Below are positions 48,887-57,771 of a stretch of 64,000 nucleotides of DNA, in pieces (position 1 is the first letter of the stretch; each line of letters starts with the position of its first letter). The notes beneath the pieces were generated by a model. It ran no database searches. It saw nothing but the letters and a program-made list of their open reading frames with translations, and was not told the DNA's origin. The position numbers were made by a program, and so were the translations under genes. The DNA is from JAQUBU01 sp036677685. GTDB taxonomy: Bacteria > Bacillota > Syntrophomonadia > Syntrophomonadales > Syntrophomonadaceae. The stretch is from the NCBI GenBank assembly GCA_036677685.1, contig JAVBWA010000005.1, forward strand, positions 74,520 to 138,519. The letters are read 5' to 3'.

Positions 48887-50686
48887 TTGCAGGAAAGAAT
48901 AAGAAATTTCAGCATAATAGCGCATATAGATCACGGCAAATCAACATTGGCCGATCGTTTGCTGCAGATCACCGGCGCTTTGAGTGAAAGGGAAATGAAG
49001 GAGCAGTTCCTGGACAAGATGGACCTGGAACGCGAAAAGGGCATCACCATCAAGCTGCAGCCGGTCAGATTAAATTATAAAGCCAGGGACGGCCAGGATT
49101 ATATTATTAATTTTATAGATACTCCCGGACATGTGGATTTTTCCTATGAAGTATCCCGAAGCCTGGCGGCCTGCGAAGGAGCCCTGCTGGTGGTTGATGC
49201 TTCACAGGGCATTGAAGCTCAGACTCTGGCCAATGTTTATATGGCAATGGATTTAAACCTGGAAATAATCGGGGTGGTAAACAAGATAGACCTCCCCGGT
49301 GCTGAACCGGAAGCTGTAAAACAGGAGATGGAAGATGTACTGGGGATTGATAAGGAAGAAATCATATCCATATCCGCCAAACTTGGAACCGGTGTTGAGG
49401 ATGTATTGGAGGCCATAGTCGCCAGGGTGCCTGCCCCGCATGGGGATGAGGATGAAGCTTTTCAGGCTTTGATTTTTGATTCCTATTTTGATTCGTACAA
49501 AGGGGCTATTTCCTATATAAGAGTAGTATCCGGAAGGATAAACCGGGGTGATATGATTCGCATGATGGCGACCGGCAAAGAGTACGAGGTGGCCGAAATT
49601 GGGGTTATATCTCCTTACATGACCGAAGTCGGAAGCCTGGGCGCAGGTGAAGTCGGCTACCTAGCGGCGGGCATTAAAAATGTAAATGACACCCGGGTTG
49701 GTGACACCATAACCGGAGCGACCCGGCCGGCAGCCGAACCCCTGGCGGGCTACCAGGAAGTGAAGCCCATGGTTTACTGCGGCCTTTTTCCTCTGGAAAA
49801 CAATGATTTTGACCGGCTGCGGGAAGCCCTGGAACGTTTAAAACTAAACGATGCTTCGCTTTTCTACGAGCCGGAGAGTTCAGATGCTCTGGGATTTGGC
49901 TTCCGTTGCGGATTCCTGGGTTTACTCCACCTGGAAATCGTAAAGGAAAGATTGGAACGGGAATATGACCTGAGCCTTCTGGCTACTGCACCCAGCGTAG
50001 TCTACAAAATAATACTTACCGATGGCAGTGAAATATTTGTACAAAACCCGGCCCACTGGCCGGCTCCCCAAAAAATAGATTGCATTATGGAACCCTATGT
50101 TAAGGCCTCGATCATGGTGCCCAATGACTACGTAGGGACCATTATGGAACTGTGCCAGGAGAAAAGGGGCAATTTCCTGACCATGGAGTATTTGACCACT
50201 CACCGGATAATGATCAATTACAAACTCCCTCTGTCAGAAATTCTATATGACTTTTTTGATTCCTTAAAATCAAGAACCAAGGGATATGCTTCTCTGGATT
50301 ATGAACTGAGCGGTTATGAAACCTCTGATTTAATAAAACTGGATATTATGCTTAATGGCGAAACCATAGATGCCTTAAGCTTTATCGCCCATAATGACAA
50401 AGCTTATTACCGGGCGCGGGCGATTGTGCAAAAATTGCGCAGGATTATCCCCCGGCAGATGTATGAAGTAGTAATCCAGGCTTCGATTGGCAACCGGGTT
50501 ATTGCCCGTGAAAGCATAAAAGCGATGCGCAAAGATGTGCTGGCCAAGTGCTATGGCGGTGACATAACCCGTAAAAAGAAACTCCTGGAGAAGCAAAAAG
50601 AAGGTAAAAAGCGCATGAAACAGATCGGCCGCGTTGAAGTTCCTAAAGACGCTTTTATGAGTGTAATGGATATTGAAAAAGACTAG
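48887..50686 (+). CDS. lepA: Elongation factor 4 (LepA back-translocase GTPase)
   Basis: 599 residues from TTG 48887 behind CTGGAGGG, the normal LepA length. The open frame extends 59 codons upstream, but that part is repeat sequence. GTPase motifs are AHIDHGKST, DTPGHVD and NKIDLPGA, followed by domain II, GFRCGFLGLLHLEIVKERL and the LepA-specific C-terminal domain (RKKKLLEKQKEGKKRMK). It acts on stalled ribosomes. It begins the lepA-hemW pair before the heat-shock operon. Confidence 0.97.
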   Translation: MQERIRNFSIIAHIDHGKSTLADRLLQITGALSEREMKEQFLDKMDLEREKGITIKLQPVRLNYKARDGQDYIINFIDTPGHVDFSYEVSRSLAACEGALLVVDASQGIEAQTLANVYMAMDLNLEIIGVVNKIDLPGAEPEAVKQEMEDVLGIDKEEIISISAKLGTGVEDVLEAIVARVPAPHGDEDEAFQALIFDSYFDSYKGAISYIRVVSGRINRGDMIRMMATGKEYEVAEIGVISPYMTEVGSLGAGEVGYLAAGIKNVNDTRVGDTITGATRPAAEPLAGYQEVKPMVYCGLFPLENNDFDRLREALERLKLNDASLFYEPESSDALGFGFRCGFLGLLHLEIVKERLEREYDLSLLATAPSVVYKIILTDGSEIFVQNPAHWPAPQKIDCIMEPYVKASIMVPNDYVGTIMELCQEKRGNFLTMEYLTTHRIMINYKLPLSEILYDFFDSLKSRTKGYASLDYELSGYETSDLIKLDIMLNGETIDALSFIAHNDKAYYRARAIVQKLRRIIPRQMYEVVIQASIGNRVIARESIKAMRKDVLAKCYGGDITRKKKLLEKQKEGKKRMKQIGRVEVPKDAFMSVMDIEKD

Positions 50687-50874
50687 TACCCGGTCAACCC
50701 TAATTCTATATTTTCTGGTTGGTAAAATTCATGGATGACTGCGTTGTCGTCAATCGCAATACGTCCAGTATTACTCATTCCTCCGCTTTGTCCTGCATGA
50801 ATTCTACTCGACAAATAATATACATAATTAAGATTGACAGGGTACTAGAGGTTTTTACAAAGGGGAGCTTTGAA

Positions 50875-52041
50875 ATGTCCATACCTGTGCAAGCTGATGA
50901 TTTAACCAGGGGCCTGTACATTCATATACCTTTCTGCTTGAAAAAATGCCGCTATTGTGATTTTTATTCACAGCCCCTTTTGCATCAGGATTGGCTGGAA
51001 CGCTACAGTGCTGCCCTGCTCGTTGAGATTAGGCAGCAAGCTCAGGTATTTGCACCATGCCGCCTGGCCAGCATATATATAGGAGGGGGAACTCCCAGCC
51101 TTCTGAGTTCCGATCATTTAAAAAGGATAATTGAGGCCATAAACCAGGAGTTTTCAATTACTGATAATGCTGAAATCAGTATTGAAGCCAATCCCGCCAC
51201 CCTGGAACTTCACTGGCTGGAGCAACTTTTAAACATGGGGATTAACCGCCTGTCCATCGGGGTGCAGAGTTTTTCCGATAGAGAATTAAAAATATTAGGC
51301 CGGCTTCATAGCAGCCGGGAAATTATGGATAGTATTGAACTCCTGCATAAAACCGGCCTAAAAAATTTCAATATAGATTTGATTTATGGGATTCCCGGCC
51401 AGTCGCTTGGGGACTGGGCATCCAACCTCAAGCAGGCGGCGGAATGCGCTCCCCGGCACATTTCGGCTTACCTGCTGCAGCCGGGAAACAATACACCAAT
51501 GGCTGTGGATATTGAGCGAGGTCGTTTGGCATTGCTGGATGACGAGATTGAAGCGGCAATGTATTATAAAACTTTGGAATTCCTGCAGAAGAACGGTTTT
51601 GAACATTACGAAATATCGAACTTCTGCAAACCAGGATATGAGTGCCGCCATAACATTAATTACTGGCAGGCCGGGGAGTATATAGGTATAGGTGCCGGAG
51701 CGGTAAGCTATACTAATTGTAGAAGATATATAAACCGGATGAACTGGCAGGAATATGTGAACTCTATGGGAAACAAGCAAAGCTGTATGGTTGAAGAACT
51801 GGAAAAAATGACCGCTCCGGAATTGCTGGCCGATGCCATGATAACCGGCTTGAGAATGTGTCGGGGAATAAACTTAAGAGAATATACAAACAGATTTAAT
51901 AGGGATCTAATTCAGGAGTATTCAAGCATCATAGATTCTGGAGTGAGCAAAGGACTGCTTAAAATGGAAAAAGGGCAATTAAGCCTAACCAAAAAAGGTT
52001 ATTTCCTGTCTAATGAGATATTATGCCAGTTTATCACGTGA
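50875..52041 (+). CDS. hemW: HemW-like radical SAM heme chaperone (coproporphyrinogen dehydrogenase-like)
   Basis: 388 residues from ATG 50875 behind AAGGGGAG; the 52 upstream codons lack a start with ribosome site. The radical SAM motif is CLKKCRYCDF (CxxxCxxC), with YIGGGTPSLL and GVQSFSDRELKILGRLHS typical of HemW. The extra Cys of true HemN is absent, as in HemW. HemW delivers heme to respiratory enzymes, relevant to the cytochrome module in this window. It has the usual place between lepA and hrcA. Confidence 0.93.
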   Translation: MSIPVQADDLTRGLYIHIPFCLKKCRYCDFYSQPLLHQDWLERYSAALLVEIRQQAQVFAPCRLASIYIGGGTPSLLSSDHLKRIIEAINQEFSITDNAEISIEANPATLELHWLEQLLNMGINRLSIGVQSFSDRELKILGRLHSSREIMDSIELLHKTGLKNFNIDLIYGIPGQSLGDWASNLKQAAECAPRHISAYLLQPGNNTPMAVDIERGRLALLDDEIEAAMYYKTLEFLQKNGFEHYEISNFCKPGYECRHNINYWQAGEYIGIGAGAVSYTNCRRYINRMNWQEYVNSMGNKQSCMVEELEKMTAPELLADAMITGLRMCRGINLREYTNRFNRDLIQEYSSIIDSGVSKGLLKMEKGQLSLTKKGYFLSNEILCQFIT

Positions 52042-52050
52042 TAACAATAC

Positions 52051-52079
52051 TTGACAAAGGATAGCTCTGGTGATATTTT
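52051..52079 (+). promoter_or_regulatory. Sigma-A promoter of the hrcA heat-shock operon
   Basis: TTGACA (52051-52056), a 17-bp spacer and TATTTT (52074-52079), 12 bp before the CIRCE operator. Confidence 0.85.
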
Positions 52080-52091
52080 TTTAATAAGCGA

Positions 52092-52118
52092 TTAGCACTC
52101 AATGGGAGAGAGTGCTAA
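52092..52118 (+). promoter_or_regulatory. CIRCE operator (HrcA binding site)
   Basis: TTAGCACTC-N9-GAGTGCTAA, a perfect CIRCE inverted repeat, just downstream of the promoter and 17 bp before the hrcA ATG. HrcA dimers bind it and repress the operon; GroEL-type chaperonin activity keeps HrcA folded. Confidence 0.98.
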
Positions 52119-52135
52119 CAGGCAGGTGATTAAAA

Positions 52136-53161
52136 ATGACATTGGATGAACGCAAACGAATAATTCTGGAATCGATTATCAAAGATTATGTGGAAACCGC
52201 TGAACCTGTTGGTTCTCGAGCGGTAGTAAAAAAGCACGGCCTAAAAATAAGTGCTGCAACGGTTCGCAATGAAATGGCGGATCTTGAAGAAATGGGGTAT
52301 TTGGAGCAACCTCATACTTCAGCCGGGAGAATCCCCTCCCAGTCTGGGTTCCGTTATTATGTAGACTGCTTGATGGAAAAAGAGAATCTGGATGAACAGG
52401 AATTCGAGTCACTGCAAAAAGTGGTTAAGGAAAACTTTCAGGAACGGGATAATTTTATCGAAGAAATTGCGCATTTTTTGTCTCAGGTTACGAATTATGC
52501 GTCTTTTGTCATCCTGCCCACCGTAAAATTCAATGAGTTTAAAAACCTGCAAATTATACCAATGGAGCAAGGGAAAGCCCTCTTACTGGTGGTTACCGAC
52601 ATGGGCATGATCATGCACCGTAAGATAACCATCCCGGAGGGCATGGAAGCTGAAGAATTGCAATCAATTGCCCAGGCTTTTAACCATATATTTGGCGGCA
52701 AGAAGCTGGATAAAATGAGACGAAGCGACCTCCAGATGCTGAGGGATGCATTAAAACAACGCCGGCAGGTTATAGACAACGCTTTACAGGCCATTGATAA
52801 TCTGCTGAAAAACAACCAAAATGAAAAAGTTCTGGTCAGCGGGACCCTTAATATACTAAACGAGCCCGAGTTCAAAAATCTCGATAAATTAAAACGCATT
52901 TTGACTATTCTTGATGAAGATGGTCCCCTGAAAAACATCATTCCCGAAGCAGTGAGCGAAACGGTTGATATTCGTATAGGCCGTGAGAATGAGTTGGAAG
53001 ATATAAAAGAGATGAGCCTGGTTTTCGCCGGCTACAAGAGTTTTGGCGAAATGGGTAAAATAGGGGTTATCGGGCCGGTCCGCATGGAATACTGGAAAGC
53101 TGCAGGTACTGTAGAATCGGTACGCGATTTTATTGATGAGTTGTTCAAAAAACGGTTCTAA
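52136..53161 (+). CDS. hrcA: Heat-inducible transcription repressor HrcA
   Basis: 341 residues. The N-terminal winged helix (ERKRIILESIIKDYVETAEP and SAATVRNEMADLEEMGYLEQ, then HTSAGRIPSQSGFRYYVD) is followed by the GAF-like dimer domain and the C-terminal VFAGYKSFGEMGKIGVIGPV with GPxRMEYWKA. It represses its own operon through the CIRCE site upstream. AGGCAGGTGA precedes the ATG. The operon is hrcA, group III chaperonin, grpE, dnaK, probably dnaJ. Confidence 0.97.
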   Translation: MTLDERKRIILESIIKDYVETAEPVGSRAVVKKHGLKISAATVRNEMADLEEMGYLEQPHTSAGRIPSQSGFRYYVDCLMEKENLDEQEFESLQKVVKENFQERDNFIEEIAHFLSQVTNYASFVILPTVKFNEFKNLQIIPMEQGKALLLVVTDMGMIMHRKITIPEGMEAEELQSIAQAFNHIFGGKKLDKMRRSDLQMLRDALKQRRQVIDNALQAIDNLLKNNQNEKVLVSGTLNILNEPEFKNLDKLKRILTILDEDGPLKNIIPEAVSETVDIRIGRENELEDIKEMSLVFAGYKSFGEMGKIGVIGPVRMEYWKAAGTVESVRDFIDELFKKRF

Positions 53162-53162
53162 G

Positions 53163-53245
53163 GTAAGGAGTGCAGACCGGCTAAGGTAAGGGGACACACC
53201 TCCTCTGGAGGAATGTCCCTATGGCAGGGAATGTCCCCATCGCGT
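53163..53245 (+). repeat. Second intergenic repeat type (GGGGACACACCTCC), copy 2
   Basis: GGTAAGG, then GGGGACACACCTCC-TCT-GGAGG and GGGAATGTCCCC. It resembles 46922-47060 but is shorter. It lies between hrcA and the chaperonin gene, inside the heat-shock operon. Confidence 0.6.
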
Positions 53246-53318
53246 GACAATGTGCATGTGGTTTTAATTATTATTAGGTCATACAAAAAACAGTGGCATC
53301 AGTATTAAGGAGGAAAGT

Positions 53319-54884
53319 ATGACGGAAAATGGACTGACTGCCGGGCAAACCGGTGATGAACGATTCCAGGCATTACTCAGCAATGCCAATGCCGCCCGGG
53401 TTATTTCACAGGCGGTTGAAGGAACCATCGGCCCCAAAGGACTGGATATTATGATGGTGGATAAGTTCGGCGATGTGGTGATCAGCAATGATGGGGTAAC
53501 CATATTAAAACTGATGGAAGTCAAACACCCCGTGGCCCGTATGATCATAAACACCGCTCGTGCCCAGCAGTCACAGGTGGGAGATGGTACTACCACCGCT
53601 ACGATTATTGCCGGAGCCCTGGTTGCAGAGGGGGCCGAACAGGTTATAAAGGGAGTCCCGGTAACCCGGGTGATCGAAGGAATAAGTATCGGGGTTAATG
53701 CGGCCATTAATCTGATTAAACAACAAAGCCGGAACATAGACTCGCTGGAGGATAAACTGCTCTATAATATTGCGGAAATTGCCGGACGAGGCAACAAAGA
53801 CCTGGCGCGTCTGGTTATCAAAGGGGCTCAACTGGTCGGTGTGCAGAAGCTTAAAGACCGCGACTACAAGTACGCCGATGCGGTGGTGGCTCGGGAATTG
53901 TCGCCCAGTCAGGTTTTTCGCGGGGTTTTGCTGAATAAACAGGCGGTAAATCGCGATATGCCAACATCTCTGGACAATCCCTTTATATTGGTGGTTGATG
54001 ACGCACTGGCTCCTGAAGAGATTGAACGTGAAGCACTGAAAAACGAAAGCGGATTTCAATACTATCTGCAGGCCCGTGAAAAATACGAAGGCAACCTGCG
54101 CAAGATCTGCACTCTGGGTGTGAAGCTGGTGGTAGTGGACCGGGGTATCGATGATATCGCCGAAGAAATTTTCACCGAAGCTGGAGTTATGGTTTTACAT
54201 AGAGTTTCCTCACGGGAAATAGAAAGATTATGCAAGCATAGTGGGGCCAAAAAAATTAAGCGCAACACGCTTAACCGCGATCTTGAAACTTTAAAGAGTT
54301 ATTTGGGACGCGCCCGGCTGGTAAAAATTGATGAAAAGCTGGAACATACCTGTGTTTACGATGGGCGGGGAGAAAATTGGACAACTGTGTTAATTGGAGC
54401 GTCAACCGAAGAAGTTGTTGATGAGCGGGAACGTATGGCCCGTGATGCGGCTTCCGCAGTGCAGGCCGCGGTGCAGGGGGGAGTAGTTCCCGGCGGCGGG
54501 GCTATAGAAGTATGGCTGGCCGCTCACATGGAAGATGTGGCCCGGGATGTGGAAGGTATGACCTCGTTTGGAGTGCTTTGCGTTAAGGAAGCCCTGATCA
54601 AGCCTTTCTCCTGTCTGGTCAGCAATGCCGGTTTTAATCCTTTGGAAAAGCTGGGGGATGTAGTGGTGGCCCAGCGTAAAAACGGCAGTGATGCCATTAC
54701 TCTTGACTCCGAAAAAGGTAAACTTATCGATGTGATGAAAAATGGCATTGTAGATCCGGCTCTGGTCAAAATTCACGCCCTTAAGGCGGCTGGTGAAGTT
54801 GCGGTAGCCATCTTAAGAATAAATACAATTATTAAAATGAAGGAAGAAGCAGGCAACCCTGAAAATATCGATATATGGGAATAG
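53319..54884 (+). CDS. Group III (archaeal-like) chaperonin
   Basis: 521 residues. The sequence is of the thermosome/CCT type, not GroEL: GPKGLDIMMVDKFGDVVISN, DGVTILKLMEVKHPVARMI, the ATPase loop QVGDGTTTATI, later VVPGGGAIEVWLA, and the C terminus EVAVAILRINTII. Group II and III chaperonins have a built-in lid and need no GroES. Bacterial group III members were described from Carboxydothermus and other Firmicutes, in the dnaK operon as here. It probably folds proteins in cooperation with DnaK/DnaJ/GrpE and is CIRCE-controlled. AAGGAGGAAAG precedes the ATG. GroES is not seen in this window. Confidence 0.95.
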   Translation: MTENGLTAGQTGDERFQALLSNANAARVISQAVEGTIGPKGLDIMMVDKFGDVVISNDGVTILKLMEVKHPVARMIINTARAQQSQVGDGTTTATIIAGALVAEGAEQVIKGVPVTRVIEGISIGVNAAINLIKQQSRNIDSLEDKLLYNIAEIAGRGNKDLARLVIKGAQLVGVQKLKDRDYKYADAVVARELSPSQVFRGVLLNKQAVNRDMPTSLDNPFILVVDDALAPEEIEREALKNESGFQYYLQAREKYEGNLRKICTLGVKLVVVDRGIDDIAEEIFTEAGVMVLHRVSSREIERLCKHSGAKKIKRNTLNRDLETLKSYLGRARLVKIDEKLEHTCVYDGRGENWTTVLIGASTEEVVDERERMARDAASAVQAAVQGGVVPGGGAIEVWLAAHMEDVARDVEGMTSFGVLCVKEALIKPFSCLVSNAGFNPLEKLGDVVVAQRKNGSDAITLDSEKGKLIDVMKNGIVDPALVKIHALKAAGEVAVAILRINTIIKMKEEAGNPENIDIWE

Positions 54885-54898
54885 AGGTGAAATAATTC

Positions 54899-55450
54899 AT
54901 GAGTGAATATCAAGAGGAATATAAAGATGAACAGGGGGAAGTAACGGCCGAAAATGAACCGCAGGCTGCAGCCCCCGAAGCAGATGAACTAACTGGTATG
55001 AGGCAGGAGATGGAGAAATTGCAGCAGGAGGCCAAAAAAAATTACGATCTTTATTTGCGTACCCTGGCGGAGATGGATAATATTAAGAAGCGCGCTGCCC
55101 GGGAGCGGGAAGAGTATGTAAAGTTCGCTACTCTGCCCATGATCAAGAAAATCTTGCCGGTAATTGACGACCTGGACCGGGCTTTGAATGCCTCCCAGCG
55201 AAACCAGGACTATGAGATACTAAGCAAAGGCCTGGAAATGATAAGCAGAAGTCTGCATGAAGCCATAAAACAAGAGGGCGTAGTGGCTATTGATGCTTTA
55301 TACAAACCGTTCGACCCCCAGTATCACCAGCCCTTATCGGTGGAAGGCAGCAGTGAACATCCCGAGAATACAGTTATTGAAGAATTTCAAAAAGGATATA
55401 TCATGCATGGCCGGGTTATTCAACCCAGCCTGGTAAAGGTAAGCAATTAG
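54899..55450 (+). CDS. grpE: Nucleotide exchange factor GrpE
   Basis: 183 residues. An acidic N-terminal tail, a long coiled coil (MRQEMEKLQQEAKKNYDLY onward), then the conserved LPMIKKILPVIDDLDRAL and a beta-wing domain with VAIDALYKPFDPQYHQPLSV and GYIMHGRVIQPSLVKVS. It releases ADP from DnaK. The start is 14 bp after the chaperonin stop (AGAGGTGAA upstream), so the genes are coupled in one operon. Confidence 0.97.
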   Translation: MSEYQEEYKDEQGEVTAENEPQAAAPEADELTGMRQEMEKLQQEAKKNYDLYLRTLAEMDNIKKRAAREREEYVKFATLPMIKKILPVIDDLDRALNASQRNQDYEILSKGLEMISRSLHEAIKQEGVVAIDALYKPFDPQYHQPLSVEGSSEHPENTVIEEFQKGYIMHGRVIQPSLVKVSN

Positions 55451-55476
55451 AGAAGCAGTGATCGAGAGTCGTTCAC

Positions 55477-55618
55477 TACATACCGTAATATTCCAGAAAA
55501 GCCCGGACTTTTGGTTGAGGACAGTATTAAGAATGGTTATTTAAGCAAACATATTCTAAGGAGTATAAACGCCATACTACCTCGCCTTTATCTCTTTTCT
55601 TCCACATTACGGTATGTA
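55477..55618. repeat. 142-bp element bounded by 13-bp inverted repeats, between grpE and dnaK
   Basis: TACATACCGTAAT at 55477-55489 and its exact reverse complement ATTACGGTATGTA at 55606-55618 enclose about 116 bp without a gene. The size and perfect ends fit a small non-autonomous transposable element or a long-range RNA stem. No target duplication was clear. Confidence 0.5.
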
Positions 55619-55698
55619 TTTCGCGAAGTTATTTACATGATTCATAGAGGGCTTTAATATCCTGACCCTCATCATTATATTTGGAGGTGTTTTTTAGA

Positions 55699-57510
55699 AT
55701 GGCTAAAGTTGTAGGAATAGACCTGGGTACTACCAACTCGGTAATCGCCATAATGGAAGGAAATGAGCCTACCGTTATCACCAATGCTGAAGGAGAGCGG
55801 TTGACTCCTTCGGTCGTAGGTTTTTCCAAAACCAATGAAAGGCTGGTTGGCCGCGTGGCAAGACGCCAGGCTATTACCAACCCGGACCGGACTGTAGTAT
55901 CCATTAAAAGAAAGATGGGCACCGATTACAAGGTGGAAATAGAAGGCAAGAAATATACCCCGCAGGAAATCTCCGCGATGATTTTGCAGAAAATGAAAAC
56001 CGATGCCGAAGCCTATTTGGGAGAAAAAATTAATCAGGCAGTTATAACCGTCCCTGCCTATTTTACCGATTCACAGCGGCAGGCTACCAAAGACGCCGGG
56101 AAAATAGCCGGCCTGGAAGTATTGAGAATCATCAATGAACCAACTGCAGCAGCCTTAGCTTACGGACTGGATAAGGACGAAAACCAGACCATTCTGGTGT
56201 TTGACCTGGGTGGCGGAACCTTTGACGTATCCATTCTGGAAATCGGCGATGGGGTGTTTGAAGTAAAGGCCACCAGCGGCAACAACCGTTTGGGCGGTGA
56301 TGACTTTGATGAAAAAATAATTAACTGGCTGGTGCAGGAATTTAAGAAAGAACACGGAGTTGACCTGCGAAACGACAAAATGGCCCTGCATCGTTTAAAA
56401 GAGGCTGCGGAAAAAGCGAAACATGAGCTTTCCGGGGTTATGAGTACCGATATCAATATTCCCTATATTACAGCGACTCAAGATGGGCCTTTGCATTTGG
56501 AAAGAACTCTGACCCGCGCGCGCTTCAATGAAATGACTATGGATTTGGTAGAGAAAACTATGGGTCCCACCCGCCAGGCCATCAAAGATTCTGGATTAAA
56601 AGCCAGTGAGATAGATAAAATAATCCTGGTCGGCGGTTCAACCCGTATTCCCGCGGTCCAGGAAGCAGTCAAAAATATAACTGGCAAAGAACCCTTCAAG
56701 GGCATCAATCCTGATGAAGTAGTGGCAGTAGGCGCTGCTATCCAAGCCGGCGTATTGACCGGAGAAGTTACCGATGTGGTGCTGCTTGACGTAACTCCGC
56801 TGTCTTTGGGGATAGAGACACTGGGTGGGGTATTTACCCGGATTATTGACCGCAATACTACGATTCCCACGGCCAAAAGCCAGATATTCACAACCGCTTC
56901 AGACAGCCAGACTTCGGTTGACATTCATGTCTTGCAAGGTGAAAGAAAAATGGCCGGCAGCAATATCACCATGGGCCGTTTTCAATTAACAGGGATACCG
57001 GCCGCACCGCGGGGTATTCCGCAAATCGAAGTCAAGTTTGATATTGATGTCAACGGCATTGTTCATGTTACCGCCAAGGATATGGCAACCGGTAAGGAAC
57101 AAAAAATAACTATTACATCTTCCAGTGGTTTGAAGGATGATGAGATTGAACGCATGGTCAAAGATGCCGAATTGTATGCCGAGGAAGATGAAAAACGCTT
57201 GGCGGAGATTGAAGCTCGTAATGCAGCCGACAGCATGATCTACCAGGCTGAAAAAACCTTGAAAGAATATGCGGATAAGATTGACGAGAATGCCAAGAGC
57301 CAGATTGAGAATGCCAAGGAAGAACTAACCCAGGCTTTGACGGGTAATGATATTGACGACATCAAGGCCAAAACCGAAGCGCTGACCGAAGCAATATTTG
57401 CTTTCACCAGCAAAATGTACGAAGCTGCCAATCAAGCCAATCAGGATGGCGAAGGCGGAGAAGAGGTTTTTGATGCCGACTACCATGTTTCCGACGATGA
57501 AACGAAATAA
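55699..57510 (+). CDS. dnaK: Chaperone protein DnaK (Hsp70)
   Basis: 603 residues from ATG 55699 behind TTGGAGGTG. ATPase landmarks are GIDLGTTNSVIAI, VITVPAYFTDSQRQATKDAG, FDLGGGTFDVSILEIG and ILVGGSTRIPAVQ. The substrate domain has LLDVTPLSLGIETLGGVFT, and the Gly/Glu-rich tail is short (GEGGEEVFDADYHVSDDE). It folds or protects proteins with DnaJ and GrpE. The gap from grpE is 248 bp, long for this operon, and contains an inverted-repeat element. The stop is followed by the TAAGGCGTGAGG motif. Confidence 0.98.
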   Translation: MAKVVGIDLGTTNSVIAIMEGNEPTVITNAEGERLTPSVVGFSKTNERLVGRVARRQAITNPDRTVVSIKRKMGTDYKVEIEGKKYTPQEISAMILQKMKTDAEAYLGEKINQAVITVPAYFTDSQRQATKDAGKIAGLEVLRIINEPTAAALAYGLDKDENQTILVFDLGGGTFDVSILEIGDGVFEVKATSGNNRLGGDDFDEKIINWLVQEFKKEHGVDLRNDKMALHRLKEAAEKAKHELSGVMSTDINIPYITATQDGPLHLERTLTRARFNEMTMDLVEKTMGPTRQAIKDSGLKASEIDKIILVGGSTRIPAVQEAVKNITGKEPFKGINPDEVVAVGAAIQAGVLTGEVTDVVLLDVTPLSLGIETLGGVFTRIIDRNTTIPTAKSQIFTTASDSQTSVDIHVLQGERKMAGSNITMGRFQLTGIPAAPRGIPQIEVKFDIDVNGIVHVTAKDMATGKEQKITITSSSGLKDDEIERMVKDAELYAEEDEKRLAEIEARNAADSMIYQAEKTLKEYADKIDENAKSQIENAKEELTQALTGNDIDDIKAKTEALTEAIFAFTSKMYEAANQANQDGEGGEEVFDADYHVSDDETK

Positions 57511-57523
57511 ATATAAGTAAGGA

Positions 57524-57545
57524 GTAAGGCGTGAGGTGTAAGGGG
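57524..57545 (+). repeat. Short TAAGGCGTGAGG motif, second copy
   Basis: GTAAGGCGTGAGGTGTAAGG directly downstream of dnaK, matching the minus-strand motif after leuS (13786-13812). The rest of 57511-57771 holds a possible promoter TTGCCT-N18-TATACT (57556-57585) and the stem described next. Confidence 0.4.
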
Positions 57546-57715
57546 GAGTTTTGACTTTGCCTGCAATACAAGGTTCATGGTATACTATCCCCGTCTTGAA
57601 CTGATTATATCCTGTTTTACATTAATATACGTTTTATTCCGCAAGCATTTATTTATTAATTGTGAACTATGTTAATTAGGCACAATAGTATATAAAATAA
57701 TGGGAGAGGGTTGAA

Positions 57716-57755
57716 ATACTCGGAGGTTATTTGCTTCCGGGTATGCCCTGTTTTT
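57716..57755 (+). promoter_or_regulatory. Possible attenuator or stem in the dnaJ leader
   Basis: ATACTCGGAGG pairs with CTTCCGGGTAT around a 7-nt loop, followed by GCCCTG then T5, about 17 bp before the dnaJ ATG. It looks terminator-like, but the T run is offset by six bases. Confidence 0.35.
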
Positions 57756-57771
57756 AGGAAGGTGGGAGATA

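Noticed and set aside
50687..50874. Gene or transposon remnant between lepA and hemW
   Set aside because: Open frames exist (for example from 50719), but no family pattern or start signal was found. The region is best left as an intergenic leader of hemW.
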